Translations under genes and position numbers: made by a program
Notes under the pieces: generated by a model
The model's input: the letters and a program-made list of their open reading frames with translations, nothing else
Told to the model about the DNA's origin: nothing
Databases searched by the model: none
Shown here: piece by piece, positions 24,912 to 33,657 of the stretch
How positions within the stretch are numbered: the first letter of the stretch is position 1
Layout: each line of letters opens with the position of its first letter
From: DATKDF01 sp963752045
GTDB taxonomy: Bacteria > Acidobacteriota > Vicinamibacteria > Vicinamibacterales > SCN-69-37
Direction: 5' to 3'
NCBI GenBank assembly: GCA_963752045.1
Contig: CAVVWN010000009.1
Location: 1-64,000, forward strand
DNA length: 64,000 nt

Positions 24912-25754
24912 GTGACCACACTGGCTGAACGTCTCGATCGGGTATCGTTCGAGGGCGTCGATGTCGAATCACTGCCGTACGACGACATCCGCGCCGCGCT
25001 CGCGGCAAACACCATCGTGCGAATCCGAGGGCTCTGTGAGCGACGCGCGACGCGCGCGACGCTGGCGGGGATGGCGGCGCGTTTCGACGCCGCGGCCGAC
25101 CGGAAGCACGATCCGCGCGACACGGACGCCGTGCGCCGGAACTTCCAGAAGCTCCAGGTCGGCGCCAACTCGGGTGTGGACTCCAAACGGACGCTCGGCC
25201 GGTTCATGCGCGTGTTCTACAACCCGATCTTCGCCGAAGACATTCACGGGATGCGCGCGAGCTTCGTCACGCTCGCGCGTCTGCGGAACCTGCTCTACAA
25301 GCTGCCGGTCGACTTCGCCGTGCACGGAACGGATGACGGCTACTGGACGTGCGCGCGGGTGCAGCAGTACCCGCGAGGGGGCGGGTTCATGGTGCCGCAT
25401 CGCGACATGTACTCACAGGTGGCCACCACGGAGGCTGGGCTCGGCTACTTCCAGTTGCTCCTTCTGCTCACAGAGAAGGGTGTGGACTTTCACGAGGGCG
25501 GCGCGTACGTGGAGGTTGGTGAGCAGCGATTGTTCTACGAGGACGCCTGCCAATCCGGCGACGTCGTCGTCTACGACGGGCGAACGATGCACGGTGTCGC
25601 CGACGTCGATCCGATGGAACCGCTCGACCTCACGCACTTGTCAGGTCGCGCTGTCGGCATCGTCTCGTTGTTCCGGCTGCTCGCCCCGGGCGCCGATGAC
25701 TACGCCGCGATGGCCCGGAAGGCCGGCGAGATGCTCGGCGCCGGGCGTGAGTGA
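24912..25754 (+). CDS. Probable 2-oxoglutarate/Fe(II)-dependent dioxygenase
   Basis: This 280-residue protein has the layout of a double-stranded beta-helix Fe(II)/2-oxoglutarate oxygenase. VPHRDMYS gives the His-x-Asp iron ligands (His 163, Asp 165). TMHGV gives the distal His (His 227), and SGRAVGIVSLFR gives an Arg (246) suitable for 2-oxoglutarate binding. GVDFHEGGAYV lies between them, as in phytanoyl-dioxygenase-like proteins. No specific family is recognised. It starts with GTG 12 bases after the second methyltransferase and is the last gene of the six-gene run. Hydroxylation of the cluster product is a reasonable inference. Confidence 0.7.
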   Translation: MTTLAERLDRVSFEGVDVESLPYDDIRAALAANTIVRIRGLCERRATRATLAGMAARFDAAADRKHDPRDTDAVRRNFQKLQVGANSGVDSKRTLGRFMRVFYNPIFAEDIHGMRASFVTLARLRNLLYKLPVDFAVHGTDDGYWTCARVQQYPRGGGFMVPHRDMYSQVATTEAGLGYFQLLLLLTEKGVDFHEGGAYVEVGEQRLFYEDACQSGDVVVYDGRTMHGVADVDPMEPLDLTHLSGRAVGIVSLFRLLAPGADDYAAMARKAGEMLGAGRE

Positions 25755-25767
25755 CGCCGCGCCGCCG

Positions 25768-26913
25768 TCATGCCCGCAGGAACCACTTGCGGCGATACAT
25801 GATCTCCAGTAGCGAGTAGAGGACGAGCAGGGCGGCCGCCGCGAAGAGCAGTGAGGCCAGCTTCGGTGGCGCAAGCGGCGCGAACACCGCCTCGTAGATC
25901 GCCCGGTAGAGCGTCGTCCCGGTACCGTCCGGACCCGGAACGCGAATCAAGCCGAGCGCCTTGACGAGCCCGCCCGAGACGACAAACAGCGAGAGCGCAT
26001 TGGTGCCCATGACGACGAACGGGTAGGTCCATCGGGGAGGCCGGGCGGAGAGGTCGATGATCTGATGGAGCGCGGCCAGCGCCATCGCCGCAAGGCCGCT
26101 CGTGAACAGCACGTAGGAGCTCGTCCACAGGTTCTTGTTGATGGGGAAGTCGAGATCCCAGAGCAGGCCGAGGCAGGTCGAGACGAGGCCGCCGATGAAC
26201 AGCAGCCGTACGCGAGTGGCCGCCGTCTGCGGGCCGGTGAGGATGGCGCCGGCCGCGACACCCGTGAGCGCGGTCGCGACGGCCGGCAGCGTGCTGAGCA
26301 GCCCCTCGGGGTCCCACGTTCTCGACTGGCTCCAGAGGTGCGCCTCACCAAGCACGGTCCGGTCGATCCACGCGCCCAGGTTGCCCGACGGCGAGAGATC
26401 CCCGGCCACGCCCCCCGGCGCCGGAACGAACCGCAGCAGAACCCAGTAGCCGACGAGCAGCCCGCCGGCCGCGACGAGCGCCTTGTGACGTCGCTGCCAG
26501 GCGGGGAGAGCGGCGATCGTCCGATAGTAGAGCGCCACGATGAGGTAGCAGAACGCCAGCCTGGCCAGCACGCCCACGAGGCGCACCGTCGCGAAGTCGA
26601 ATCTCGGGAAGAGCGCAAGCAGCAGGCCCAGGCCGTAGATGATGGCCGCCCGCCGCACGATGACGCCGGCGCCGGCCGTTCGGCGGCGCGACAGCGTGAT
26701 CGAGACACCAAGCGCGAACACGAAGAAGGGAAAGACGAGATCCGTTGGCGTCCAGCCGTGCCACTCGGCGTGCAGCAGCGGCCAGTAGACGGCGCCCCAG
26801 TCTCCCGGCGTGTTGACGATGACCATGGCGGCCATCGTGGCGCCCCGAAACACGTCCACCGACGTCAGGCGCTTCCCGTCGGAGGCCGGCCGGAGCCCGG
26901 GCGCCGTGGTCAC
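25768..26913 (-). CDS. DUF5009/NagX-type membrane acyltransferase (HGSNAT-like)
   Basis: This 381-residue polytopic membrane protein has about ten helices. The opening KRLTSVDVFRGATMAAMVIVNTPGDW and the TPTDLVFPFFVFALGVSI motif are typical of the COG4299 family, which includes human heparan-alpha-glucosaminide N-acetyltransferase and bacterial NagX. Members transfer acetyl groups to amino sugars across the membrane or transport them. I used GTG 26913, whose codon overlaps the stop of the upstream oxidoreductase (GTGA) and directly precedes the conserved region. The longer frame would run through that gene. The coupling suggests a shared role, which I cannot specify. Confidence 0.85.
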   Translation of the reverse strand: MTTAPGLRPASDGKRLTSVDVFRGATMAAMVIVNTPGDWGAVYWPLLHAEWHGWTPTDLVFPFFVFALGVSITLSRRRTAGAGVIVRRAAIIYGLGLLLALFPRFDFATVRLVGVLARLAFCYLIVALYYRTIAALPAWQRRHKALVAAGGLLVGYWVLLRFVPAPGGVAGDLSPSGNLGAWIDRTVLGEAHLWSQSRTWDPEGLLSTLPAVATALTGVAAGAILTGPQTAATRVRLLFIGGLVSTCLGLLWDLDFPINKNLWTSSYVLFTSGLAAMALAALHQIIDLSARPPRWTYPFVVMGTNALSLFVVSGGLVKALGLIRVPGPDGTGTTLYRAIYEAVFAPLAPPKLASLLFAAAALLVLYSLLEIMYRRKWFLRA

Positions 26914-27728
26914 ACGAGCGCCAGGGCCTCTTCGGCGGCGCGGCGTCCCTGTGCCATGGCGCCGGTGGCGCTCTGGTGGCCGTTGAGCTCCGAATGGCCG
27001 ATGATGATGCGGCCGTATCCTTTCGCGATGACGTCCCGCACGGGCGGCCGGCCGTCGTGCCCGTAGTAGAAGCCGGGCGGCTGCACGAGCCGCGCGTGGC
27101 CCCATCGGTTGAGGATGATGCCGGCAATGTCGCGGCTGGCGTCAAATCCGAGGCTTCCGAAGAGGCGCGTCATATGCCGCCGGATCAACCGCTCGTAGTC
27201 GGCGTAACTCGTCTCCATGAGCCGCTGCCGTCCCCGCGACACCTGCTCGGAGAGCGGCAGGCCCGGAGCGTAGAGCCCCATATAAAAGGTGAGCACCACC
27301 GGCTGGTCCGGATGCATGGCCGGCAGTGGCGTGCCCGCGACCATGGCGCGGCGGATGTTACACGAGAACCCGAAGTCGTCATCGAACCAGCGGCAGCACG
27401 CGACCGCGAGCTCGCGAAGGAAACGCCAGTTGGTGAGCGCCACGTTCACGACGAGCGCAGGCGCGTGCAGGGTCTCGGCATAGGCGGCTCGAATGTCTGC
27501 CGGCAGATCGGCAAGCACGTGGCGCGTCATCATGCCGCCCGAGGCCATGACGACGGCGCGCGCCCTCGTCCTGTACACGCGCCCAGCCTTCTCGTACGCG
27601 ACGGCCACGTGCTCGCCGTCTGCAGCCGACTGTGCGTGCTCGACCCGGATGACGGTGGCGTCCAGGCGAATGCGCGTGGCCTGTTCGGCGCGGTCGAGCG
27701 CGCTCGCGTCCACCGCGCCGGCGTTCAC
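26910..27728 (-). CDS. SpdH-like FAD oxidoreductase, C-terminal fragment (frameshifted)
   Basis: This is the C-terminal 272 residues of the flavoprotein that begins at 28839. It holds a second Rossmann segment (VVMASGGMMTRHVLADL) and the closing FAD-binding region (GRIIIGHSELNGHQSATGAMAQGRRAAEEAL). The frame differs by one base from the N-terminal part. Deleting one G of GGG at 27770-27772 joins KYLVPDGITGPAGFDG to VNAGAVDASALD, which is natural family sequence, and gives 642 residues in all. The ATG used here is therefore an internal methionine. The stop overlaps the acyltransferase start. Confidence 0.8.
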   Translation of the reverse strand: MNAGAVDASALDRAEQATRIRLDATVIRVEHAQSAADGEHVAVAYEKAGRVYRTRARAVVMASGGMMTRHVLADLPADIRAAYAETLHAPALVVNVALTNWRFLRELAVACCRWFDDDFGFSCNIRRAMVAGTPLPAMHPDQPVVLTFYMGLYAPGLPLSEQVSRGRQRLMETSYADYERLIRRHMTRLFGSLGFDASRDIAGIILNRWGHARLVQPPGFYYGHDGRPPVRDVIAKGYGRIIIGHSELNGHQSATGAMAQGRRAAEEALALV

Positions 27729-28839
27729 GCCATCGAAGCCAGCGGGACCCGTGATCCCGTCCGGTACCAGGGTACTTCACGAAGTGCCGGGCATAGGCGG
27801 TGTTGCCGCCGGGGAACGACTGGGGCAGGGGACCCGTGCGCGATCGGATGCGGGCCACGCCGGGCATGCCGATCTGCGCCGAGGCGAACGCGGAGACGGC
27901 ATCGGGCGCGGCACCATTGATCAGGCCGACGACTGGAGCAATGTACCGCGTGACCTCCGGCCGTAACCCCAGCTCGCGCTCGAGGTACTGGGCGTAGGTC
28001 ATCGTGTCGAGCCGCCGGCGGAACGGTTCCCCCGTCTCGCCGCCGGTGCTGCGCCACCGCAGCAGATCCGCGCGCACCTCGTCCGGGAACGGCGTGTCGG
28101 CCAGGTCACGCCTCCAGATGTTCCGCTCCCACGTCGGCGCCGAGGCCCCGCTTCGCTCGTCGAAGAAATACCCGACGTCAACCTGTGTTTCGTTGACGCC
28201 GTCCATGTGGGCGTAGTTGTCCAGCGGGACGCTGAGGTCGCCGAGCGACGGGTGAAGCGGCTGGTACTCGAACGATCGCGGCAGCCCGAAATCCGTCCAG
28301 ATCTCGTTCGTCAGCGACGCCGAGCCCTCGCGCGGGACACCGAACTGGTTGGAAGCCTGCGGTCCGACGAGCCGGACGCCGTTGACCTCGAACTCGTTGC
28401 GCTTCGCGCCGCCGCCGAAGATGGCGTGGTTGTCGAGGACGAGGCACGTCTTCGTACGGCCGGAGAGCTTGGCCACCGAATAAGCAGCCGTCAATCCCGC
28501 GATCCCGCCGCCGACGACGATCACGTCGTAGACCTCTCCCGTATCCGTCGCCGTGTCCGGCAGCACCGCGTAGGCGCCGTCGCGCAGCCTGTGCGCGGCG
28601 TTCATGACGCTTTTCGTGTTGCCGTTCGCGCCCGCGTAGTCGCCAATGCCGCCGTAGCCGGTCCAGGCGTCCGGCTGCAGCGCGTCTGCGGCGTGGGCCG
28701 GCACGGCGAGCGCGCCGCGAAGCCACGCAGACGGCGCGGGCGCCGTGAGCAGGGCGCCGCCCAGTCCGACGAGCGTCGCGTTCAGAAAGTCCTTGCGCGT
28801 GATCTTCGTGTCGAGCCCGAGATCGCGATCTTCCGGCAT
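27379..28839 (-). CDS. SpdH-like FAD-dependent oxidoreductase, N-terminal fragment (frameshifted)
   Basis: This is the N-terminal part of a Tat-exported flavoprotein related to SpdH-type (spermidine dehydrogenase-like) NAD(P)/FAD-binding proteins. The N-terminus DRDLGLDTKITRKDFLNATLVGLGG is a twin-arginine-like signal in the Arg-Lys form. WTGYGGIGDYAGANGNT and the FAD motif VIVVGGGIAGLTAAYS (near 108-122) follow. Genuine sequence ends near 27772 (ARHFVKY). The remaining codons to 27379 are out of frame, Arg-rich and not family-like. One surplus G at 27770-27772 explains the break. If sequencing error is excluded, the gene is inactive because the FAD-closing region would be lost. Confidence 0.82.
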   Translation of the reverse strand: MPEDRDLGLDTKITRKDFLNATLVGLGGALLTAPAPSAWLRGALAVPAHAADALQPDAWTGYGGIGDYAGANGNTKSVMNAAHRLRDGAYAVLPDTATDTGEVYDVIVVGGGIAGLTAAYSVAKLSGRTKTCLVLDNHAIFGGGAKRNEFEVNGVRLVGPQASNQFGVPREGSASLTNEIWTDFGLPRSFEYQPLHPSLGDLSVPLDNYAHMDGVNETQVDVGYFFDERSGASAPTWERNIWRRDLADTPFPDEVRADLLRWRSTGGETGEPFRRRLDTMTYAQYLERELGLRPEVTRYIAPVVGLINGAAPDAVSAFASAQIGMPGVARIRSRTGPLPQSFPGGNTAYARHFVKYPGTGRDHGSRWLRWRERRRGGRERARPRRTGHAHSPGRHRHPGRARTVGCRRRARGRRVREGWARVQDEGARRRHGLGRHDDAPRACRSAGRHSSRLCRDPARACARRERGAHQLAFPSRARGRVLPLVR

Positions 28840-28861
28840 GCGGCGAAGTATAGCTGCTGGG

Positions 28862-29308
28862 TCACCGCGGCGGCACGATCCCGCCGAGGGCGTCTCTCAG
28901 GCGCGCGCACGCATCGCCGGCGTCTCGATAACAGATCGTCACACACGCGGGATGCGTGTTCCCGCTCACGAGCCGCGAGACACGGTCGCGTGCCCGGTCG
29001 TCGAACAGCACGATGGCGCGCCTGCCGGTCCGGTCCGCCCGGGCCAGGACGTAGCCGACTTCGAAGCCCACACCGTACGACGACCCGGACGCCTCCGCCA
29101 CCAGCAGATCGCACGTGTCGAGCCAGTCGATGTCGCGCTCGAAGACCTGGGCCGGCGTGAGCTGGCCGTCCTCGTCCTCGGCGCGGTCGTCGAGGAACCG
29201 GCCGGTCAGCAGCTCGTGCCCGGCCGCTTCAATGGTGGCGCCGAGCGCGCGGGCGACGGCGAGCCGGCTCCGGTCGCCGCGGATGGTGCAGGCCAGGTAC
29301 ACGCGCAC
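28862..29308 (-). CDS. Nucleoside 2-deoxyribosyltransferase / DNPH1-like protein
   Basis: This 148-residue protein of the nucleoside 2-deoxyribosyltransferase fold resembles 2'-deoxynucleoside 5'-phosphate N-hydrolase (DNPH1/Rcl), which splits deoxynucleotides into base and deoxyribose phosphate. VYLACTIRGDR at the N-terminus forms the phosphate/base site. WLDTCDLLVAEASGSSYGVGFEVGYVLA contains the conserved Asp and the GxGxE catalytic glutamate. The start is GTG 29308. It follows the oxidoreductase gene on the same strand but upstream in transcription, with a 22-base gap. It probably serves nucleotide-pool clean-up or salvage. Confidence 0.8.
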   Translation of the reverse strand: MRVYLACTIRGDRSRLAVARALGATIEAAGHELLTGRFLDDRAEDEDGQLTPAQVFERDIDWLDTCDLLVAEASGSSYGVGFEVGYVLARADRTGRRAIVLFDDRARDRVSRLVSGNTHPACVTICYRDAGDACARLRDALGGIVPPR

Positions 29309-29521
29309 GGGCGCCAGTCTAATCGCGAAAGCTGATTACGATTCTGGTATTTCGTTTCAGAGTCGACGCGCCCGGGTGTCGGTGGGCCGACCGCCTGCCT
29401 GGCCGGATATCTGGATTTGTCACGGCCCCACCGTATGTCGACGCCGGGCCTGTCCGGTACATGGCTTGCAATTCCCCACGGTCAACGGCAGGGTCCCGTG
29501 GCAGTGGACCCGGGAACAGAT

Positions 29522-30049
29522 ATGCACATGACCAACACAGACGAGAACGTCACCAAGGACGCACCCGAGTTCCTCACGCTGAGTCCCCGCGTGCCCGCCG
29601 CCCTGCGGGACCTCATGAGCGAGGCCGACGGATGCCTGACCGGCAACTTCCTCACCGGCGGCACGGCCTGCGCGCAGCGGGTGATCCAGATGCTGCTGCC
29701 GGCCGAAAAAGACGGGCCCGACATGCAGGCCCGGATTCGCGCGCTCGGCGAGAAACACCCGTCGGTGCCGCCGATCCTCACGAACATCATTCAGCAGTTC
29801 GGCGACGCCACGTCGCGCGACGGCGCGAAGCTCTCGGCCAGCGGCCTGAACCTGCTGATTGTGACCCTGAAGGCGGTCCTCTACGAAATCTACGTGCTCG
29901 GGCCCGAGCGCAACGAGCGGCTCGACTACATCCGGAAGGCGCTCGAGTCCATCGACCGCAAGGGCGCTGACAAGCGGAACGGGTCGGCCGGCGCGGCCAG
30001 CCCCGAACCGACGGCCGTGGCCGCCGTGCCGGCCCAGCGCACGTCCTGA
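29522..30049 (+). CDS. Hypothetical helical protein, weakly DUF4145-like
   Basis: This 175-residue, mostly helical protein has no signal peptide or membrane segment. The segment LPAALRDLMSEADGCLTGNFLTGGTACAQRVIQ resembles the start of DUF4145/HEPN-type domains, which often accompany RNA or defence functions, but the similarity is weak and I would not assign a role. The C-terminal 30 residues are Ala/Pro-rich and probably disordered. GGGA six bases before ATG 29522 favours this start; ATG 29528 is an alternative. The 210 bases upstream contain no other gene. Confidence 0.65.
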   Translation: MHMTNTDENVTKDAPEFLTLSPRVPAALRDLMSEADGCLTGNFLTGGTACAQRVIQMLLPAEKDGPDMQARIRALGEKHPSVPPILTNIIQQFGDATSRDGAKLSASGLNLLIVTLKAVLYEIYVLGPERNERLDYIRKALESIDRKGADKRNGSAGAASPEPTAVAAVPAQRTS

Positions 30050-30082
30050 TCTGGCGCCGTTCGCAGGCCGCCGTAATTCAGG

Positions 30083-31015
30083 TCATACGCCGGAGCGGCG
30101 CGCGTAGATCGACGACAGCGCCGCGCCGGCATCCTCGTACTCGAATCGAAACCCGAGCTGCCGGGCGCGTGCCGGAACGACGCGCTGTCCCTTGACGAGT
30201 CCCTCGTCTGCAAACTCACCCACGAGAATCCGCAGCGCGAAGGCGGGAACCGGCAGCCAGCTCGGCCGGCCGAGCGCGCGGCCGAGCGCGCGCGAGAACT
30301 CGGCGTTGGTCAGCGGCCGGGGCGCCGTCGCGTTGATGGGACCTGACACCGCCCCGGTATCGATGGTCCAGAGCACCATCGCCGTCCAGTCGTCGACATG
30401 GATCCACGGAAAATACTGACGGCCTGACGCCACCGGGCCGCCGACGAAGAAGAGAAACGGCAGCCTCATGAGCGGCAGCGCACCCGCCTCGGTGGCAAGC
30501 GCGATGCCCGTTCGCAGATACACCAGCCGGCAGCCCGCCGCGGCGACGTCCCGTGCCGCCGTTTCCCACTCCACGCAGAGACGACCGAGGAAGTCGTCAC
30601 CGGCCGGCGCGCTCTCGTCGAGCATCCGGTCGCTCGTCGTGGCCCCGTAGTAGCCGACGGCCGATCCTTGAATGAAGATGCGCGGCCGGGCCTGGGCCGT
30701 CTCCACGGCCTTCACGAGGCTCTCGGTGGAACGAATCCGGCTCTCCCTGAGAAGCCGCTTGCGGGCGGCCGTCCAGCGCTTGTCGGCGATACCTGCGCCG
30801 GCCAGGTTGACGATGACGTCGGCACTGCCGATGGTTGCCACGAGCGAGGCATCAGCCGTCCCGTCGGCGCGCCATCCGGCCTCGCGCACCCTGTCAGCGG
30901 GCCCGGGCTCGCGGGGACTGCGCGTGAGAATGGTGACCGCATCGCCTCTCCCGACGAGGGCGTCGGTCAGGCGCCTGCCGAGGAAGCCGGACCCGCCGGC
31001 GATGACCACGCGCAT
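30083..31015 (-). CDS. TIGR01777-family NAD(P)-dependent epimerase (YfcH-like)
   Basis: This 310-residue extended SDR of the YfcH/TIGR01777 family has the Rossmann motif VVIAGGSGFLGRRLTDAL (3-20), VNLAGAGIADKRWTAARKR and the SAVGYYG block with the conserved tyrosines. The substrate-side PWIHVDDWTAMVLW and a DUF1731-like C-terminus (PAFALRILVGEFADEGLVKGQRVVPARARQLGF) complete it. The family is widespread and its physiological substrate is not established. It is convergent with the hypothetical gene at 29522. The ATG at 31015 sits directly before the nucleotide-binding motif. Confidence 0.92.
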   Translation of the reverse strand: MRVVIAGGSGFLGRRLTDALVGRGDAVTILTRSPREPGPADRVREAGWRADGTADASLVATIGSADVIVNLAGAGIADKRWTAARKRLLRESRIRSTESLVKAVETAQARPRIFIQGSAVGYYGATTSDRMLDESAPAGDDFLGRLCVEWETAARDVAAAGCRLVYLRTGIALATEAGALPLMRLPFLFFVGGPVASGRQYFPWIHVDDWTAMVLWTIDTGAVSGPINATAPRPLTNAEFSRALGRALGRPSWLPVPAFALRILVGEFADEGLVKGQRVVPARARQLGFRFEYEDAGAALSSIYARRSGV

Positions 31016-31058
31016 CGCCGGGTACTGTAATACGACTTCGGGTTCCTCCGGTGCGCGG

Positions 31059-31814
31059 CTACTTGCCGATGATGAGGGCTCCGCTGAACGTCTTGAATCT
31101 CAGCGTGTCGCCGGAGCCTCCCGGCAGGTCGGCGCGGATGTTGCGCTTCGTCGACGTCTGGTTGGCGAGCGCCAGTTCCGACTCGAACGATCCACTGAAG
31201 CTGTTGAACTCGATTCGGCCCCTGGCATTCTCAGCCATCCGCGCCTCGATCGTGCCGCTGAAGGTCTCCGCTTCGATGTCGGGGTTGGCGCCGGCCGCGC
31301 GCACGTCGGCTTCGATGCCGCCGTTGAACGACTTCATTTCGAGCGCACCGCGCGCGCCGTTCACCGTGATGTCACCCGAGAAGGTCTCGAGCTTCTGCGG
31401 GCCGGTGACGTCGGTCACCGTGACGTCGCTCGAGAATGCGTGCACGTCCAGACGGGCCGAGGGCGGCACTTCGATGTCGAACGTGGTCTCCACCACGTTG
31501 TTCTCCCGATCCTTCCAGCCCTCGTCGCGTTTGTTCGCCTCGATCGCGATGCCGGATCCCGATTCGGTGATCTCGAGCTTGATGTGGTCGAGGCGGTCCC
31601 GCGTGGCGCGTCGCACCGCCCGGATGACCACGTCGTTGCCTCCGGTGGCCGTGATCCGGATGTCACCGGAGAAGTTCTTCAGCTGGACGGTGCCGTTTGC
31701 CGGCAGCCGCAGCGTGCGCTCCACGGTCTCCGTCTCGGTCTGGGCGAACGAAAGGGCCGGCGCGGCCGCGAGCGAGAGCGCCACAAGGGCCGTAATCAAT
31801 CGGGGCGATCGCAT
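31059..31814 (-). CDS. Secreted DUF4097 beta-repeat protein
   Basis: This 251-residue protein has a signal peptide (1-25, ending ALSFAQ). The rest is a repeated strand pattern typical of DUF4097, in which (V/A/I)(K/E)(T/S)FSG(D/T/A)I recurs (KNFSGDI, ETFSGDI, KSFNGGI, ETFSGTI, NSFSGSF, KTFSGAL). Such proteins form a right-handed beta-helix or solenoid at the cell surface or periplasm and are often encoded near anti-sigma factors, though none is visible here. The ATG at 31814 precedes the signal peptide. No enzymatic residues are recognisable. Confidence 0.88.
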   Translation of the reverse strand: MRSPRLITALVALSLAAAPALSFAQTETETVERTLRLPANGTVQLKNFSGDIRITATGGNDVVIRAVRRATRDRLDHIKLEITESGSGIAIEANKRDEGWKDRENNVVETTFDIEVPPSARLDVHAFSSDVTVTDVTGPQKLETFSGDITVNGARGALEMKSFNGGIEADVRAAGANPDIEAETFSGTIEARMAENARGRIEFNSFSGSFESELALANQTSTKRNIRADLPGGSGDTLRFKTFSGALIIGK

Positions 31815-31922
31815 GTGTGAGTCCCTCCACAGGCTCGGGCGGGCCTGGCCCCGCCCTCGTGAGTCAGATAGAGGCTTAGACGGAGGGTTCCAGCCAGGTG
31901 TTGCCGGAGGTAACTCGAACGC

Positions 31923-32945
31923 TCACCCGGAGCAGGTCGGGGCGATCAGAGCCGAGGCGGTTCGCCAGGCCGGAGGAGCGCCGGGGTTGCCGCACGCGAG
32001 CGCCCGCACGGCCGGACTCCGATCGAAAAGGTCCGCGGCCGCATAGGCCGCGCCGAGCTTCAGATGCGCGAAGATCGGACGGCCTCCCCGGCCGGACGGC
32101 GGGTCGATGACACGGAGGGCGCCTCCCGCGCGCGCGGCCGGGAACGCCTTGAGGCCCACAGTGCCACGCACGTTCCCGCCGATGGCCAGCACGCGGCCGG
32201 CCGGCTCGTCCACCTTGACGACGATGTCGCAGTGGGTGCGCGCGCCCGCACCCATCTGCCGGCGCCGGTCGGCCAGCGTGCGGTACGCCGGCCGGCGCGC
32301 CGTGCACAGCAGGTCGCCCGGCGCGATGTCGGTCTCACCCGGCTGGTAGGCGGCAAACGCCGCGCGGCTCCCGCCGGCATCACGCGCGCGGATCGCCTGG
32401 TCGATGTACCGGTGGTGCGCCACATCGCGCTGAAACTCGTCACGGGTGGCAAGACCGCTCTCGCACATCACCCACGAGACGAACGCCGCCGACCACGCGT
32501 AGCGCCACCGCATCGACGGGTTCTCCTGTCGGCTCCACATCGCGTTCTGGCTGTCGAGAATCCACGGGCCATCCGGCGTCACCGACCAGTAGCCGGCGAT
32601 CGAGGCCGCCACGCGGGCCGACTCGGCCGCGCTGCGGCCCCATCCGCTCCGCCAGCCGGGTCCGTCGGGCTCGGCGCCGTCGTCCGTTCGATCGACGACG
32701 GCAAACCCGAAGTACGCCCATTCCTGCACGGCCAGGCTCACGATGCGCCGGCGGACCTGGTCGGCCGGAAACGCCCGGCAATCGCGCTGGACGAACGTCA
32801 TGTGGCCGGGCTCTCCCGATACGCGCGCCGAAGGCGGCTGTGAGTCGAGGACGGCCGATACCTCACGCGCAAGCCACGTCTGCTGCTGCGCGGCGGTCAC
32901 CGCGCCGGCGGCAACCGCGGCCAGGGTCATCAGCAGGGTGCGCAT
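31923..32945 (-). CDS. Secreted DUF2272 protein at the end of the his operon
   Basis: This 340-residue protein has a signal peptide (about 1-19, MRTLLMTLAAVAAGAVTAA). The mature part contains the DUF2272 pattern WRYAWSAAFVSWVMCESGL, then HHRYIDQAI and a later ARTHCDIVVKVD segment. This cysteine/histidine arrangement resembles CHAP/NlpC-P60-type amidase folds and may indicate a cell-wall function (inference). It begins five bases after hisA on the same strand and so is probably co-transcribed, though it has no obvious part in histidine synthesis. The longer frame through hisA is an overlap artefact. Confidence 0.82.
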   Translation of the reverse strand: MRTLLMTLAAVAAGAVTAAQQQTWLAREVSAVLDSQPPSARVSGEPGHMTFVQRDCRAFPADQVRRRIVSLAVQEWAYFGFAVVDRTDDGAEPDGPGWRSGWGRSAAESARVAASIAGYWSVTPDGPWILDSQNAMWSRQENPSMRWRYAWSAAFVSWVMCESGLATRDEFQRDVAHHRYIDQAIRARDAGGSRAAFAAYQPGETDIAPGDLLCTARRPAYRTLADRRRQMGAGARTHCDIVVKVDEPAGRVLAIGGNVRGTVGLKAFPAARAGGALRVIDPPSGRGGRPIFAHLKLGAAYAAADLFDRSPAVRALACGNPGAPPAWRTASALIAPTCSG

Positions 32946-32949
32946 GCGA

Positions 32950-33651
32950 TCAGAAGGATACCCCGCGCGCCGCCGCGGCCAAATCGATCCGACCTGTGTA
33001 GACCGCCATGCCGACGACGGCGTCGATGCCCAGGGCGTCGAGCTGTTCGATTTCGGCCAGCGAGTGGATGCCGCCGGCGGCGATGAACCGGCCGGCGGCC
33101 GCGCCGCGAACGGCGACGACGGCGTCGAGGTCGAGGCCGGACATCGTGCCTTCCCGGTCGACGTTCGTGTAGAGAAACCCGCCGACGAAAGGCGAGAGAC
33201 GGGTGACGGCCTCAACAGCGGTGACCGCCAGCGTCGTCTTCCAGCCGTGGATGACGACCTGTCCGCCGCGTGCATCGACGGCGCCGACGAGCTCGTCGCG
33301 CCCAATCGCGCCGGCGAACCTCGCCGCCGCGTCGAGGTCGACGCCGCGATCGGAGAAGAGCGCCGAGCCCACGATGACGCGGCGGGCGCCGGCGGCGAGG
33401 ACCGACTGCGCTCGATCGATCGTGCGCACCCCGCCGCCAACCTGGCAGGGCAGTTCAGCCGTGATGCGGCGCACGAGGGCGTCGTTGCCGCCGCGGCCCA
33501 TCGCCGCGTCGAGATCGATGACCTGTACCAGCGGGAACGGGCGGAACCGGTCGATCCACCCGTCGAGGTCGTCGCTCGCGAGGGCAAGTCGATCGCCTTG
33601 CACGAGCTGCACCACCCGGCCGTCCTGCAGGTCGATGGAAGGAACCAGCAT
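32950..33651 (-). CDS. hisA: HisA, ProFAR isomerase
   Basis: This enzyme of histidine synthesis isomerises ProFAR to PRFAR. It is a (beta/alpha)8 barrel of 233 residues, slightly shorter than usual. SIDLQDGRVVQLVQGD carries the catalytic Asp (residue 7). QVGGGVRTIDRAQ, VGSALF, LYTNVDREGTMSG (second acid/base Asp) and AAGGIHSLAEI are the two phosphate sites and catalytic loop. It lies six bases after hisF. The order hisH-hisF-hisA is unusual compared with the common hisH-hisA-hisF. Confidence 0.95.
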   Translation of the reverse strand: MLVPSIDLQDGRVVQLVQGDRLALASDDLDGWIDRFRPFPLVQVIDLDAAMGRGGNDALVRRITAELPCQVGGGVRTIDRAQSVLAAGARRVIVGSALFSDRGVDLDAAARFAGAIGRDELVGAVDARGGQVVIHGWKTTLAVTAVEAVTRLSPFVGGFLYTNVDREGTMSGLDLDAVVAVRGAAAGRFIAAGGIHSLAEIEQLDALGIDAVVGMAVYTGRIDLAAAARGVSF

Positions 33652-33657
33652 GCGTCG

